From the NCBI GenBank assembly GCA_045128055.1, contig JBGVRC010000058.1, forward strand, positions 1 through 6,321: a stretch of 6,321 bases of DNA, read 5' to 3'. Position 1 is the first letter of the stretch; each line of letters begins with the position of its first letter. Source of the stretch: Scatosoma sp045128055. Lineage in GTDB: Bacteria; Bacillota; Clostridia; Christensenellales; Borkfalkiaceae. Under the pieces are notes generated by a model, which saw only the letters and a list, made by a program, of their open reading frames with translations, was not told the DNA's origin and made no database searches. Made by a program: the position numbers and the translations under genes. This document shows positions 1 to 5,843 of this stretch, in pieces.

Positions 1-194
1 TAAGCAGTACCCAACGTTACGTCAAGCGTTTTATAACCTTGGTTGTAATAATATTGCAACAATTCCTGTTTTACAAAAATCGTATTATAACCGTTCGTAT
101 TTACGTTCGTAAAGGTAAAAATATCGCTCGCTTCGTCATACGCATAGGACAAATCGGTTTTGAAATACGTCGCTTTATCTTCTGCGTTAAACTC
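1..194 (-). repeat. Domain D5 (type A copy 2) of the lipoprotein, cut by window edge
   Basis: Residues 885-948 repeat D2: the EFN-x-E start, TYFKT, FTFTNVNTNG, KQELLQYYYNQGYKTLDVTLG. The window edge falls inside the conserved LGTAYG segment, so the rest of this domain, and possibly more copies, must lie to the left. Relative to D2 there are two extra residues in the loop before FTFT. Confidence 0.82.
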
Positions 195-2846
195 AGGTTC
201 AGGTTCGGGTTCAGATGCAGCTTTCGCAAAGGTAACAGTCAGCGTTACTTCCGTTACGGAATCAAAATAGAAGCGAATATTGTACGTTCCGTCTTCCGTC
301 AATGCAATCGGGTCAAATTCAACGTTTGCAACCGCGCCGTATTGTTTTACAATAGCATCCGCAATATCCGTTCCGTTCAACGTTGCGTTGATATATCTTG
401 CGCTTGGCAAAGCCACGCCAAACGTAACTTTGGTATAGCCTTGCGCCATCATTTCATTGATAAGCGTTGCATCAAAGTTGATAAAGGTATACGTATGGTC
501 TGCCACGTTCATGGTATACGTAATTATTGCCGTATTCCCTTCATATACGGGTTCGCCTGCCGTTACAGAAACGCTTTCAAGAACGTCCGTGATTTGACCG
601 TTCCCACTCGTAAACGCCGTTACGGGCCCAGTCATGGGTTCGGGATCGGGTTCAGGATCAGGTTCGGGATCGGGTTCAGATACAGCTTTGGCAAAGCTTG
701 CTGTCAACGCTACTTCCGTTACTTCCCCGAAATAGAAGCGAATGTTGTACGTTCCGTCTTCCGCTAACGCAATCGCTTCAAATTCAATGTTTGCAACCGC
801 ACCGTATTGAATGGTGATACCTTCCGCGATATCCGTTCCGTTCAACGTTGCATTGATATATCTCGCGCTGGGCAATGCCACGCCAAACGTAACGCTGGTA
901 TAGCCTTGCGCCACCATTTCATTGATAATCGTAGAATCAAAGTTAATAAAGGTATACGTATGATTTACCACGTTCATGGTATACGTAATTATTGCCGTGT
1001 TCCCTTCATAAACGGGTTCGCCTGCCGTTAAAGCAACGCTGTCAACAACGTCCGTAATAAGACCGTTTCCGCTGGTAAACGCCGTTACAGGCCCAGACAC
1101 GGGTTCAGAACCAGGTTGCTTAAGCTTAAAGCTGAGCAAGAAACGATCCATAGGATTTTCGGGGGCCCAAGCCGTACCATAATTGTCTACGCAATAGATA
1201 TCCAGCTTCAAATCGCCCGAAAGAATCGCTTCGATATCGATACCGGCAATCGTTGCCGACATATTATTCGTGTTGCCCGTCGTTTGCGTTTCCATGCCTA
1301 CGGCGGACGCGGTCATATTTTTCGCAAAGTGTTGACCGTAAGCAGTACCCAACGTTATGTCAAGCGTTCTATAACCTTGGTCATAGTAATATTGCAACAG
1401 TTCTTGGCGAACTACGATCGTATTGTTGCCCATAGTCTCTACATCCGTAAAGGTGAAGGTTAAATCATCGACCGTATAAGGCAAAGACGTTTTAAAATAA
1501 GTATCTTCGTTTTCAACGTTAAATTCAGGGTTGTATTGGAAGCTAATCGCATAGCTGGTCAACTTCAATTCGCCGATAGCCGCGTTCATTTCGTCCATAA
1601 CTCTGTAATAAACGCCAAAGGTGATACCGTCTTGGTCCTTTGCAAAAATACCGTTTTTGTCTGCAAAGGTATACGTCGTCATTTCTTTCATTTGATCGGA
1701 CAAAACGTTTATGTTGATATCTTGTCCGCCTTGAATATTAAGCGCCATCGCCTTTATTACGTTGTCTTTTCTCGAACCAAGCATAACCGTGAACGAGTAA
1801 ACGTTTTGCGCGTACAATGCCTGTAAAACGTTTGCAGGCATCTTTACCTTCGTATAAAGTTCATAAGAAGGCGCGTATACAATATATTCCGAGTCGACTT
1901 TTTCAATAGAATAAATGGGATTGTCGGCGCATACAAGCGCAAACGCATTGATAGCGTCTTTACCGCAGCCCGAGCAAACGCCATTGCTGTCAAAGGTGTG
2001 CGCCGTATTTTCTACAACGTTGCTCAGCTCTTCGTACGAGCATTCCTTTCTTTGACAAATCTTTCTGTCATAACCCATCGTATCACAGCTTGCGGTGATA
2101 ACCGAGCCGTCTATCAACGTATGCCCTAATTCAGGCACAAGGTCTACTTTATAATCTTGTCCACATTCCGTTCTCGTACAATGCAAGAGCGTGTAGCCCT
2201 TTTCCGTACACGTGGGCGCAACTACCGTGCCTTCCCCTGCGGGACTATGTTCAAGCGGGGGCAAAACGTTGCTGTACGAGTCTTCGCAACCTTCCCTGTC
2301 ACATTCGAAAAATTCTTCGCCCGCTTCCGTACAGGTGCGCGCTACGTCCTTTTCTACCATATGTACGTAATTATGGTTAAGCGCAACGCTTCCTTCTACC
2401 GTTTCGCTCTTTTTCACCGTACAACCGTCGCGACCGCATTCGTAATTTTTTGTCGCGGGTTCCGTACAAGTTGCAGGCGTTTCGCTTACCACTTTAAAAT
2501 CATGGTTTAAGGGCTCGCCGACCGTTTCTTCTACAACTTCGCTGCAACGACCGCATTGTTTTGCGATTATTTTTGCAGACAAACAGGTTGCTTCAAATAT
2601 TTCACTCTCGCCAAAATCATGGCCGAGCTCGGGAATTTCTTCCGCAGGGAAGACATATTGACAATCAAGACAAAGTTTGTTCTTTTGCCCCTTCGAAGTA
2701 CAGGTTGCCGCAACGACAGTTTCGCTCAAATTCGTATGCTGACAAGCCTGAGAGCTGCTTGATTCAGAGCCGCCGCATCCTGCAAGCGCGACGCCTGAAA
2801 AAGCAACCATTACCATAGCCATTAAGCTTAAAATGAATTTTTTCAC
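1..2846 (-). CDS. Large multidomain surface lipoprotein with Cys/His modules and repeated beta-rich domains (C-terminus off left edge)
   Basis: The frame is open from a GTG at 2846-2844 to the left edge (948 codons). The start is fixed by AGGAGG 6 nt upstream and by the signal peptide that follows at once: MKKF, a hydrophobic stretch (residues 5-22), then lipobox LAGC with the lipidated Cys24 and a Gly/Ser/Glu tether. Residues 35-294 form six Cys/His modules plus a terminal CxxC. From about residue 305 come five related domains: D1 305-439, D2 441-576, D3 584-722, D4 739-877, D5 885 onward (cut). D3 and D4 are near-identical copies; D5 resembles D2. Linkers are Glu-Pro-Asp-Pro or Glu-Pro repeats. 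All repeats stay in frame, which supports real coding. Expected location is the outer face of the membrane. The Cys modules resemble those of many Clostridia surface proteins; I do not recognise the D domains. Adhesin or glycan-binding roles are guesses. It is transcribed divergently from the AraC gene. Confidence 0.93.
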   Translation of the reverse strand, partial: MKKFILSLMAMVMVAFSGVALAGCGGSESSSSQACQHTNLSETVVAATCTSKGQKNKLCLDCQYVFPAEEIPELGHDFGESEIFEATCLSAKIIAKQCGRCSEVVEETVGEPLNHDFKVVSETPATCTEPATKNYECGRDGCTVKKSETVEGSVALNHNYVHMVEKDVARTCTEAGEEFFECDREGCEDSYSNVLPPLEHSPAGEGTVVAPTCTEKGYTLLHCTRTECGQDYKVDLVPELGHTLIDGSVITASCDTMGYDRKICQRKECSYEELSNVVENTAHTFDSNGVCSGCGKDAINAFALVCADNPIYSIEKVDSEYIVYAPSYELYTKVKMPANVLQALYAQNVYSFTVMLGSRKDNVIKAMALNIQGGQDININVLSDQMKEMTTYTFADKNGIFAKDQDGITFGVYYRVMDEMNAAIGELKLTSYAISFQYNPEFNVENEDTYFKTSLPYTVDDLTFTFTDVETMGNNTIVVRQELLQYYYDQGYRTLDITLGTAYGQHFAKNMTASAVGMETQTTGNTNNMSATIAGIDIEAILSGDLKLDIYCVDNYGTAWAPENPMDRFLLSFKLKQPGSEPVSGPVTAFTSGNGLITDVVDSVALTAGEPVYEGNTAIITYTMNVVNHTYTFINFDSTIINEMVAQGYTSVTFGVALPSARYINATLNGTDIAEGITIQYGAVANIEFEAIALAEDGTYNIRFYFGEVTEVALTASFAKAVSEPDPEPDPEPDPEPMTGPVTAFTSGNGQITDVLESVSVTAGEPVYEGNTAIITYTMNVADHTYTFINFDATLINEMMAQGYTKVTFGVALPSARYINATLNGTDIADAIVKQYGAVANVEFDPIALTEDGTYNIRFYFDSVTEVTLTVTFAKAASEPEPEPEFNAEDKATYFKTDLSYAYDEASDIFTFTNVNTNGYNTIFVKQELLQYYYNQGYKTLDVTLGTA
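195..632 (-). repeat. 465-bp tandem unit, type B copy 2 (domain D4 plus short linker)
   Basis: This is the second type B unit (residues 739-884), in register with copy 1 at an offset of 465 bp. Landmarks at 506, 616 and 212 correspond to 971, 1081 and 677. It ends in a shorter linker of three Glu-Pro pairs that runs straight into D5, a type A domain. Confidence 0.87.
633..1097 (-). repeat. 465-bp tandem unit, type B copy 1 (domain D3 plus linker)
   Basis: This is the first of two tandem units with an exact period of 465 bp (155 codons), covering residues 584-738: GPVTAFTSGNG..., a predicted helix around INEMVAQGY, the strand VTFGVALPSARYINATL, a C-terminal ASFAKA strand, then the acidic-proline linker. 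In the block 961-1020 compared with 496-555 I count five mismatches in 60, so the copies are about 92% identical there, which suggests recent duplication. Confidence 0.88.
636..677 (-). repeat. Glu-Pro-Asp-Pro linker, low-complexity hexanucleotide-like repeat
   Basis: Residues 724-737 read as Glu-Pro/Asp-Pro pairs. On the plus strand the DNA is a run of GGTTC/GGATC units, a simple repeat with a 12-bp protein-level period (EPDP). Acidic-proline linkers of this kind make stiff spacers between extracellular domains. The equivalent linker after D4 (195-214) is shorter and lacks the Asp, so linker length differs between copies. Confidence 0.8.
1119..1526 (-). repeat. Domain D2 (type A copy 1) of the lipoprotein
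   Basis: Residues 441-576. It opens with an EFN-x-E...TYFKT block, has a predicted helix around QELLQYYY and the edge QGYRTLDITLGTAYG, and ends in a beta strand before a Pro/Gly linker. Positions 1339-1398 match 1-60 with about five mismatches, and the whole visible part of D5 (1-194) aligns to 1339-1526 with a two-codon insertion in D5. It is therefore a duplicate separated from D5 by the two type B copies. Confidence 0.8.
1965..2744 (-). repeat. Six Cys/His modules plus terminal CxxC in the lipoprotein
   Basis: Residues 35-294 of the lipoprotein repeat the pattern C-x9-C-x(2 or 4)-C-x(12-15)-H. The sets are C49/C59/C62/H76, C88/C98/C101/H115, C127/C137/C142/H158, C172/C182/C187/H200, C213/C223/C228/H242 and C254/C264/C269/H283, then C291-x2-C294 closing the array. 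Most modules begin with an 'ATCT' or 'PTCTEKG' type stretch and end in a short 'ELGH' or 'LNH' type edge. Three Cys and one His per module could bind a metal such as zinc or form disulfides; the sequence alone does not decide. At DNA level the modules are diverged, so the array is older than the D3/D4 duplication. Confidence 0.85.
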
Positions 2847-2852
2847 AATATT

Positions 2853-2858
2853 CCTCCT
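2853..2858 (-). promoter_or_regulatory. Ribosome binding site of the lipoprotein gene (AGGAGG)
   Basis: A perfect AGGAGG lies 6 nt before the GTG at 2846. It decides the start: the overlapping TTG at 2848 is out of frame, and the in-frame ATG at residue 9 would truncate the positively charged n-region of the signal peptide. Confidence 0.9.
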
Positions 2859-2891
2859 ATATCTTAATTTATATATTTTTTGTGATATTTT

Positions 2892-2912
2892 TAATTGCCG
2901 CAACGGCAATTA
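2892..2912 (-). promoter_or_regulatory. Perfect 9-bp inverted repeat in the lipoprotein leader
   Basis: The arms TAATTGCCG and CGGCAATTA are separated by 3 nt, 46 nt before the start codon. There is no T-run after it on the minus strand, so it is not a standard terminator for the leader. It could be an RNA hairpin or, being a perfect palindrome, an operator downstream of the promoter. It overlaps a second, competing hairpin (2905-2917). Confidence 0.6.
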
Positions 2913-2917
2913 TTGCC
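2905..2917. other. Alternative short hairpin GGCAA-TTA-TTGCC overlapping the 9-bp inverted repeat
   Basis: GGCAA (2905-2909) and TTGCC (2913-2917) pair across TAA/TTA. On the minus-strand RNA this uses the same TTGCC segment (2909-2905) as the larger hairpin, so the two cannot form together. On the plus strand it is followed by a T7 run at 2922-2928 and could weakly end plus-strand transcripts, though no plus-strand gene is seen to its left. Confidence 0.4.
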
Positions 2918-2984
2918 TTGATTTTTTTACTCGTTTTCTGCCTACAACGGCGAACGTGATAAACAGCGCCAAAAATACCGCTAT
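2910..2984 (-). other. Small hydrophobic/basic reading frame in the leader (possible leader peptide or relic of a membrane-anchor tail)
   Basis: Between stops at 2988-2990 and 2910-2912, one minus-strand frame reads a hydrophobic stretch (AVFLALFITFAVVG) followed at once by a basic end (RKRVKKSRQ) and a stop. The composition is that of a single membrane segment with a positive-inside tail, as at the end of cell-wall-anchored proteins. There is no ATG. A TTG at 2972 is the only obvious start, and I see no good ribosome site in front of it. Chance, relic and real small peptide all remain open. Confidence 0.3.
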
Positions 2985-3005
2985 TTTTTACTTTATCACA
3001 TTTCC

Positions 3006-3034
3006 ATTATAACACCGTTACAACGCTTTGTAAA
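3006..3034 (-). promoter_or_regulatory. Sigma-A promoter of the lipoprotein gene
   Basis: Reading on the minus strand: -35 TTTACA (3034-3029), a 17-bp spacer, -10 TATAAT (3011-3006). The region upstream (3035-3060) is A/T-rich and could act as an UP element. Transcription should start near 3001-2998, giving a leader of about 150 nt before the GTG, long for a simple housekeeping promoter. Confidence 0.75.
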
Positions 3035-3088
3035 TATTCTATTTTTTTGCAAATTTTCTCTATATTGTTATTTATGGTTAATTTTGTA

Positions 3089-3117
3089 TTGACTTTTTTT
3101 GTTTTTTGTTTTATAAT
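3089..3117 (+). promoter_or_regulatory. Consensus sigma-A promoter of the AraC-family gene
   Basis: TTGACT (3089-3094), a 17-bp T-rich spacer, TATAAT (3112-3117). Predicted start of transcription is near 3124, giving a leader of about 19 nt. Its -35 lies 54 bp from the -35 of the divergent lipoprotein promoter. The intervening 3035-3088 is very A/T-rich; I see no convincing paired operator in it. Confidence 0.8.
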
Positions 3118-3142
3118 GAAAAAAATGATTAGGAGCGCGCGT

Positions 3143-4003
3143 ATGATGACACCTAAAAATAAAATAAGTCAAAAACGCAATCAAGCTACGCCTAAGCTTA
3201 GTATTGCGCCTCACCCCTTGATTTCAAGATTGACGGATGAGCAAGACGAGTTTTTGCACGACCACGATTTCTTTGAAGTTATCTTTATTTGCTACGGGGG
3301 CATTTCGCACTGCATAAACGGACAAATCTATGAAATGAAAGTAGGCGACGCCTGTATCGTTGCGCCAAATACGCTGCATTCGTTTATCAGAAAAGATGAG
3401 TGCGCGCATCGCGATATTATGATTTCCGACGCGGTTTTTAAAAGAACTTGTAACTTCTTGGACGTTGACCTTTACGATGAATTGATGGAGAAAGGGTTTT
3501 TACAATTCCCCATTTCAGGCAAGCAAATCAGAGATTTTGAAGATTTATACTATACCCTTACGGAAGCAGATGACGAAAATACCTTGCAAATTTGCGCCAA
3601 AAATATTTCTTGCCAGTTGATTAGTCTGCTTTATACAAGCGTCCAGCTGGAACATTCTACCGATCCGTTTAAAAACAAATGCATCACCATCATCAACGAG
3701 CATTATTCCAACAAAAACATCTTAAATCTTCTCTTGGACGAGTTGGGATATACCCAAGGACATTTTTGCAAAAAATTCAAAAACGCGTTTCAAGTTTCCC
3801 CGATTGAGTATATCAACCGCCGAAAGATTATCTCTGCCGCTTCGACCTTGGTATTAACCAATTACAGCGTTGAAAAATGTTGCCATTTGGTCGGATTTGA
3901 ATCGCTCCCCCATTTCATTAAGCTTTTCAAGGAGCATTACGGCCTTACGCCCACAAAATATAGACGCACGTATAGACTGATTTCCAATCGCGACGCCAAA
4001 TAA
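3143..4003 (+). CDS. AraC-family transcriptional regulator with cupin sensor domain
   Basis: The product is 286 residues, typical for the family. The N-terminal part (about 24-100) is an AraC-type cupin: H39-x-H41-x3-E45, IFICYGG, a G68-D69 turn and PNTLHSF with H79, the usual small-ligand or sugar pocket. The C-terminal part (about 180-275) is the double helix-turn-helix: first helix pair around NILNLLLDELGYTQGHFCKKF, second around VEKCCHLVGFESLPHFIKLF, ending with the family signature GLTPTKYRR. The start at 3143 is chosen because AGGAG (3131-3135) lies 7 nt before it; a second ATG follows directly. A longer frame from a TTG at 3047 is ruled out because it would run through the promoter. 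It is divergent to the lipoprotein gene and convergent with the hexosaminidase operon. Ligand and targets are not visible; control of neighbouring glycan genes is inference. Confidence 0.93.
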   Translation: MMTPKNKISQKRNQATPKLSIAPHPLISRLTDEQDEFLHDHDFFEVIFICYGGISHCINGQIYEMKVGDACIVAPNTLHSFIRKDECAHRDIMISDAVFKRTCNFLDVDLYDELMEKGFLQFPISGKQIRDFEDLYYTLTEADDENTLQICAKNISCQLISLLYTSVQLEHSTDPFKNKCITIINEHYSNKNILNLLLDELGYTQGHFCKKFKNAFQVSPIEYINRRKIISAASTLVLTNYSVEKCCHLVGFESLPHFIKLFKEHYGLTPTKYRRTYRLISNRDAK

Positions 4004-4015
4004 GCGTCGCTTTTT
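3990..4015 (+). terminator. Rho-independent terminator of the AraC-family gene
   Basis: Stem GCGACGC (3990-3996) / GCGTCGC (4004-4010), 7-nt loop, then T5 (4011-4015). The stem's left arm encodes the last residues of the regulator and the TAA stop (4001-4003) is in the loop. On the minus strand there is no T-run after the stem, so it should be a poor terminator for the convergent operon. Confidence 0.85.
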
Positions 4016-5825
4016 ATATCTTCCCGTAGGTAACGTTTGCGAGATACATGTGGTATAAGCTGCCGCGGTAATTCTCCCCGCTTAAAGGTTGGAAATATTT
4101 TGTTTCTTCCAACTCTTCTATACAATCGGCTTCGCCGTTGATATAAGCTTCCACTCGTTTTGCAATATATTGCAAACGTCCCTTTAAGCCGTGCATTCTA
4201 ATTTGCTGCACTTCAAAACCCAGCTCCTTGCACTCCGTTCGCCATTGCGTTTCATACGCTTGCATAAACGTATTCAGGCTCGAGATACTCGTTTTGATTT
4301 TACCGAGCGTTGCAGCCAAACTATCCTTATCCTTTTTGCCGTAAGCAAAATACAATTCTTCTACTAAATTCGATTTATATTCTAAAAATCGACTCAGCGA
4401 ATACATTGTTTTGAACAAATAACTGTATTCGCTTTTTCTTTTGCAAAGCGGTTTTAATTGCGCGGAAATTTTTTCATATTCCGCAGGATAACTCGGCAAC
4501 GCCGCCACTTCTTCCACACCTATAAACGGGTCGGCGTAGAATAAGTACTTGCAGGGATTGAAAAATTCTTCGTATTTTTTCTCGGCTTGGATATAGTTTA
4601 CGTTATCCAGCATACAAAACTCGTCGTACGTATAGCCGCTTATCGCCTTGCAAATCTCCTGCGTATACTCCGTCGCAGCTCCGATATTTTGGCTTGCAAA
4701 ATAGCAAAAAGACGGCAAGATAGAGAACTGCGCGGCTTCCGCGCCGTCGTCCGCCCAAGCGGTAAGACGATAGGTTTGAACGTCATTTTTTATCAATTCT
4801 TCCATTTCGCTGTCAACAGACAGAGCGGAACGGCGGTTGTGCGGCGCAAATCCAACGAATTTAAGCGCGCAGCCTGCAAACGAATATCCTGCGCCAGAAG
4901 GCTTCATTTGCGCGAAACGAGCATCGATTGTCCCCGGTTGTTTAACCCCGTAATTCCAGTAGATAAGTTCTACGTCTTTGGGTATCCCTTCGTACTCCCC
5001 TTTTTCCATATCTTCGTAAAACATATCCGCCCACATTGCCGGCTTAAAATCGTACTTTTTGCAAATTTCAAGTACTTTTTTAAGATGTCTACGAATGATA
5101 GAGCTCTTTTCTTCGTAACCGTGCTGCGTAAGATACTTACCAAGCCCCAAATCGAACGCTTCGTCCATACCGATGTTTATGCGGTTGGTTGACAAGCATT
5201 TTCTACACGTTTTAATCACGTTTTCCAAAAGCTCGTAGGTGCGGGGGTCATCCACCAACAACACGTCGCGTTTATCCAAAATGGAATAATATTCTCTCCA
5301 ATGAAAGAACAAACGTTCCAAATGCGCAAGCGTTTGAATTGCAAGGGTCAATTCCACCCCGAAAATTTTTGCATATTCGTCCAAATCCTTAATTTCCGCC
5401 TGCGTAAAACGACCGCGCATATACCCAAAGTACGGTTCCCCGTCTACTTCAAGACAGTCTTCTACGTACAACTCGAAGAAGTTAAAGCCCAACAGCGCGC
5501 AAATCGCAATCATTTTTTTTGCCTGCGACGGTTTAATAACCGCGTTTCTTGCGCAATCAAGCATCACGCCCGTATCTTTAATACGCTTGGAAAGGGAAAA
5601 GGAAAAGTTTTTCGTTTTTTGAACGAGCGCTTTGCCCAACAAAAGATAGCAATCGTTTAAGGTAACGTAGGTCAACGCCAACGAGCCGTCTTTACCCACC
5701 GCCGCGTTGCTTTCGCCTTGCGTCGCATAGATTGTTGCAAACTTGTCTTGCGGCTTTCTTGCAAGATATTCGTTTAAAATCGCTACGCCTTGCTTAAATC
5801 TATCGTCGTTACATTGTATAACCAT
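4014..5825 (-). CDS. GH20 exo-beta-N-acetylhexosaminidase, GcnA-like, cytoplasmic
   Basis: The product is 603 residues with no signal peptide. It should release terminal beta-linked GlcNAc or GalNAc by the substrate-assisted mechanism of family 20. Residues 1-80 form a small N-terminal alpha/beta domain. Residues about 83-395 form the TIM barrel with strong landmarks: GVMLDCARNAV (R93, substrate binding), ELYVEDCLEVDGEPYFGYMRG, QTLAHLE (H168), the catalytic pair D221-E222 in NIGMDEA, MWADMF (W265), YWNYG (W290) and LTAWADDGAE (W357, D360, E363). Residues about 400-603 are alpha-helical, as in streptococcal GcnA, and may aid dimer formation. All expected catalytic residues are present. The ATG at 5825 has GGGAAAGG upstream and lies 18 bp after the stop of the preceding gene, so the two are likely one operon. 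It ends back to back with the AraC-family gene. Exact substrate is not determined. Confidence 0.92.
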   Translation of the reverse strand: MVIQCNDDRFKQGVAILNEYLARKPQDKFATIYATQGESNAAVGKDGSLALTYVTLNDCYLLLGKALVQKTKNFSFSLSKRIKDTGVMLDCARNAVIKPSQAKKMIAICALLGFNFFELYVEDCLEVDGEPYFGYMRGRFTQAEIKDLDEYAKIFGVELTLAIQTLAHLERLFFHWREYYSILDKRDVLLVDDPRTYELLENVIKTCRKCLSTNRINIGMDEAFDLGLGKYLTQHGYEEKSSIIRRHLKKVLEICKKYDFKPAMWADMFYEDMEKGEYEGIPKDVELIYWNYGVKQPGTIDARFAQMKPSGAGYSFAGCALKFVGFAPHNRRSALSVDSEMEELIKNDVQTYRLTAWADDGAEAAQFSILPSFCYFASQNIGAATEYTQEICKAISGYTYDEFCMLDNVNYIQAEKKYEEFFNPCKYLFYADPFIGVEEVAALPSYPAEYEKISAQLKPLCKRKSEYSYLFKTMYSLSRFLEYKSNLVEELYFAYGKKDKDSLAATLGKIKTSISSLNTFMQAYETQWRTECKELGFEVQQIRMHGLKGRLQYIAKRVEAYINGEADCIEELEETKYFQPLSGENYRGSLYHMYLANVTYGKI

Positions 5826-5833
5826 AATTTTTA

Positions 5834-5841
5834 CCTTTCCC
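5834..5841 (-). promoter_or_regulatory. Ribosome binding site of the hexosaminidase gene (GGGAAAGG)
   Basis: GGGAAAGG fills the 18-bp gap between the two operon genes, 8 nt before the ATG at 5825. It is an imperfect but purine-rich Shine-Dalgarno and supports that start. Confidence 0.65.
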
Positions 5842-5843
5842 TT

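Noticed and set aside
1..632. CRISPR array or insertion sequence as the reason for the repeats
   Set aside because: Repeats are hundreds of bases long, in frame and protein-coding, without spacers, terminal inverted repeats or a transposase.
39..1463. Plus-strand open frames of up to 242 codons
   Set aside because: They are antisense to the lipoprotein repeats, repeat with the same period, are Arg/Cys-rich without domain sense, and have no ribosome site.
2157..2818. Plus-strand open frames opposite the Cys modules
   Set aside because: The opposite strand has a clear lipoprotein frame with signal peptide and regular Cys spacing; these are antisense shadows.
2847..2999. Known riboswitch in the lipoprotein leader
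   Set aside because: I recognise no conserved core of common classes (TPP, SAM, cobalamin, c-di-GMP, lysine, purine, glmS); only hairpins can be supported.
3047..3142. N-terminal extension of the AraC gene from a TTG with an apparent membrane segment
   Set aside because: The hydrophobic residues come from the T-rich promoter spacer; the -35/-10 boxes lie inside it and the predicted transcript starts near 3124. AGGAG supports 3143.
4587..5192. 201-codon plus-strand frame
   Set aside because: Antisense to the GH20 barrel including its catalytic region; no recognisable domain and basic/Cys-rich shadow composition.
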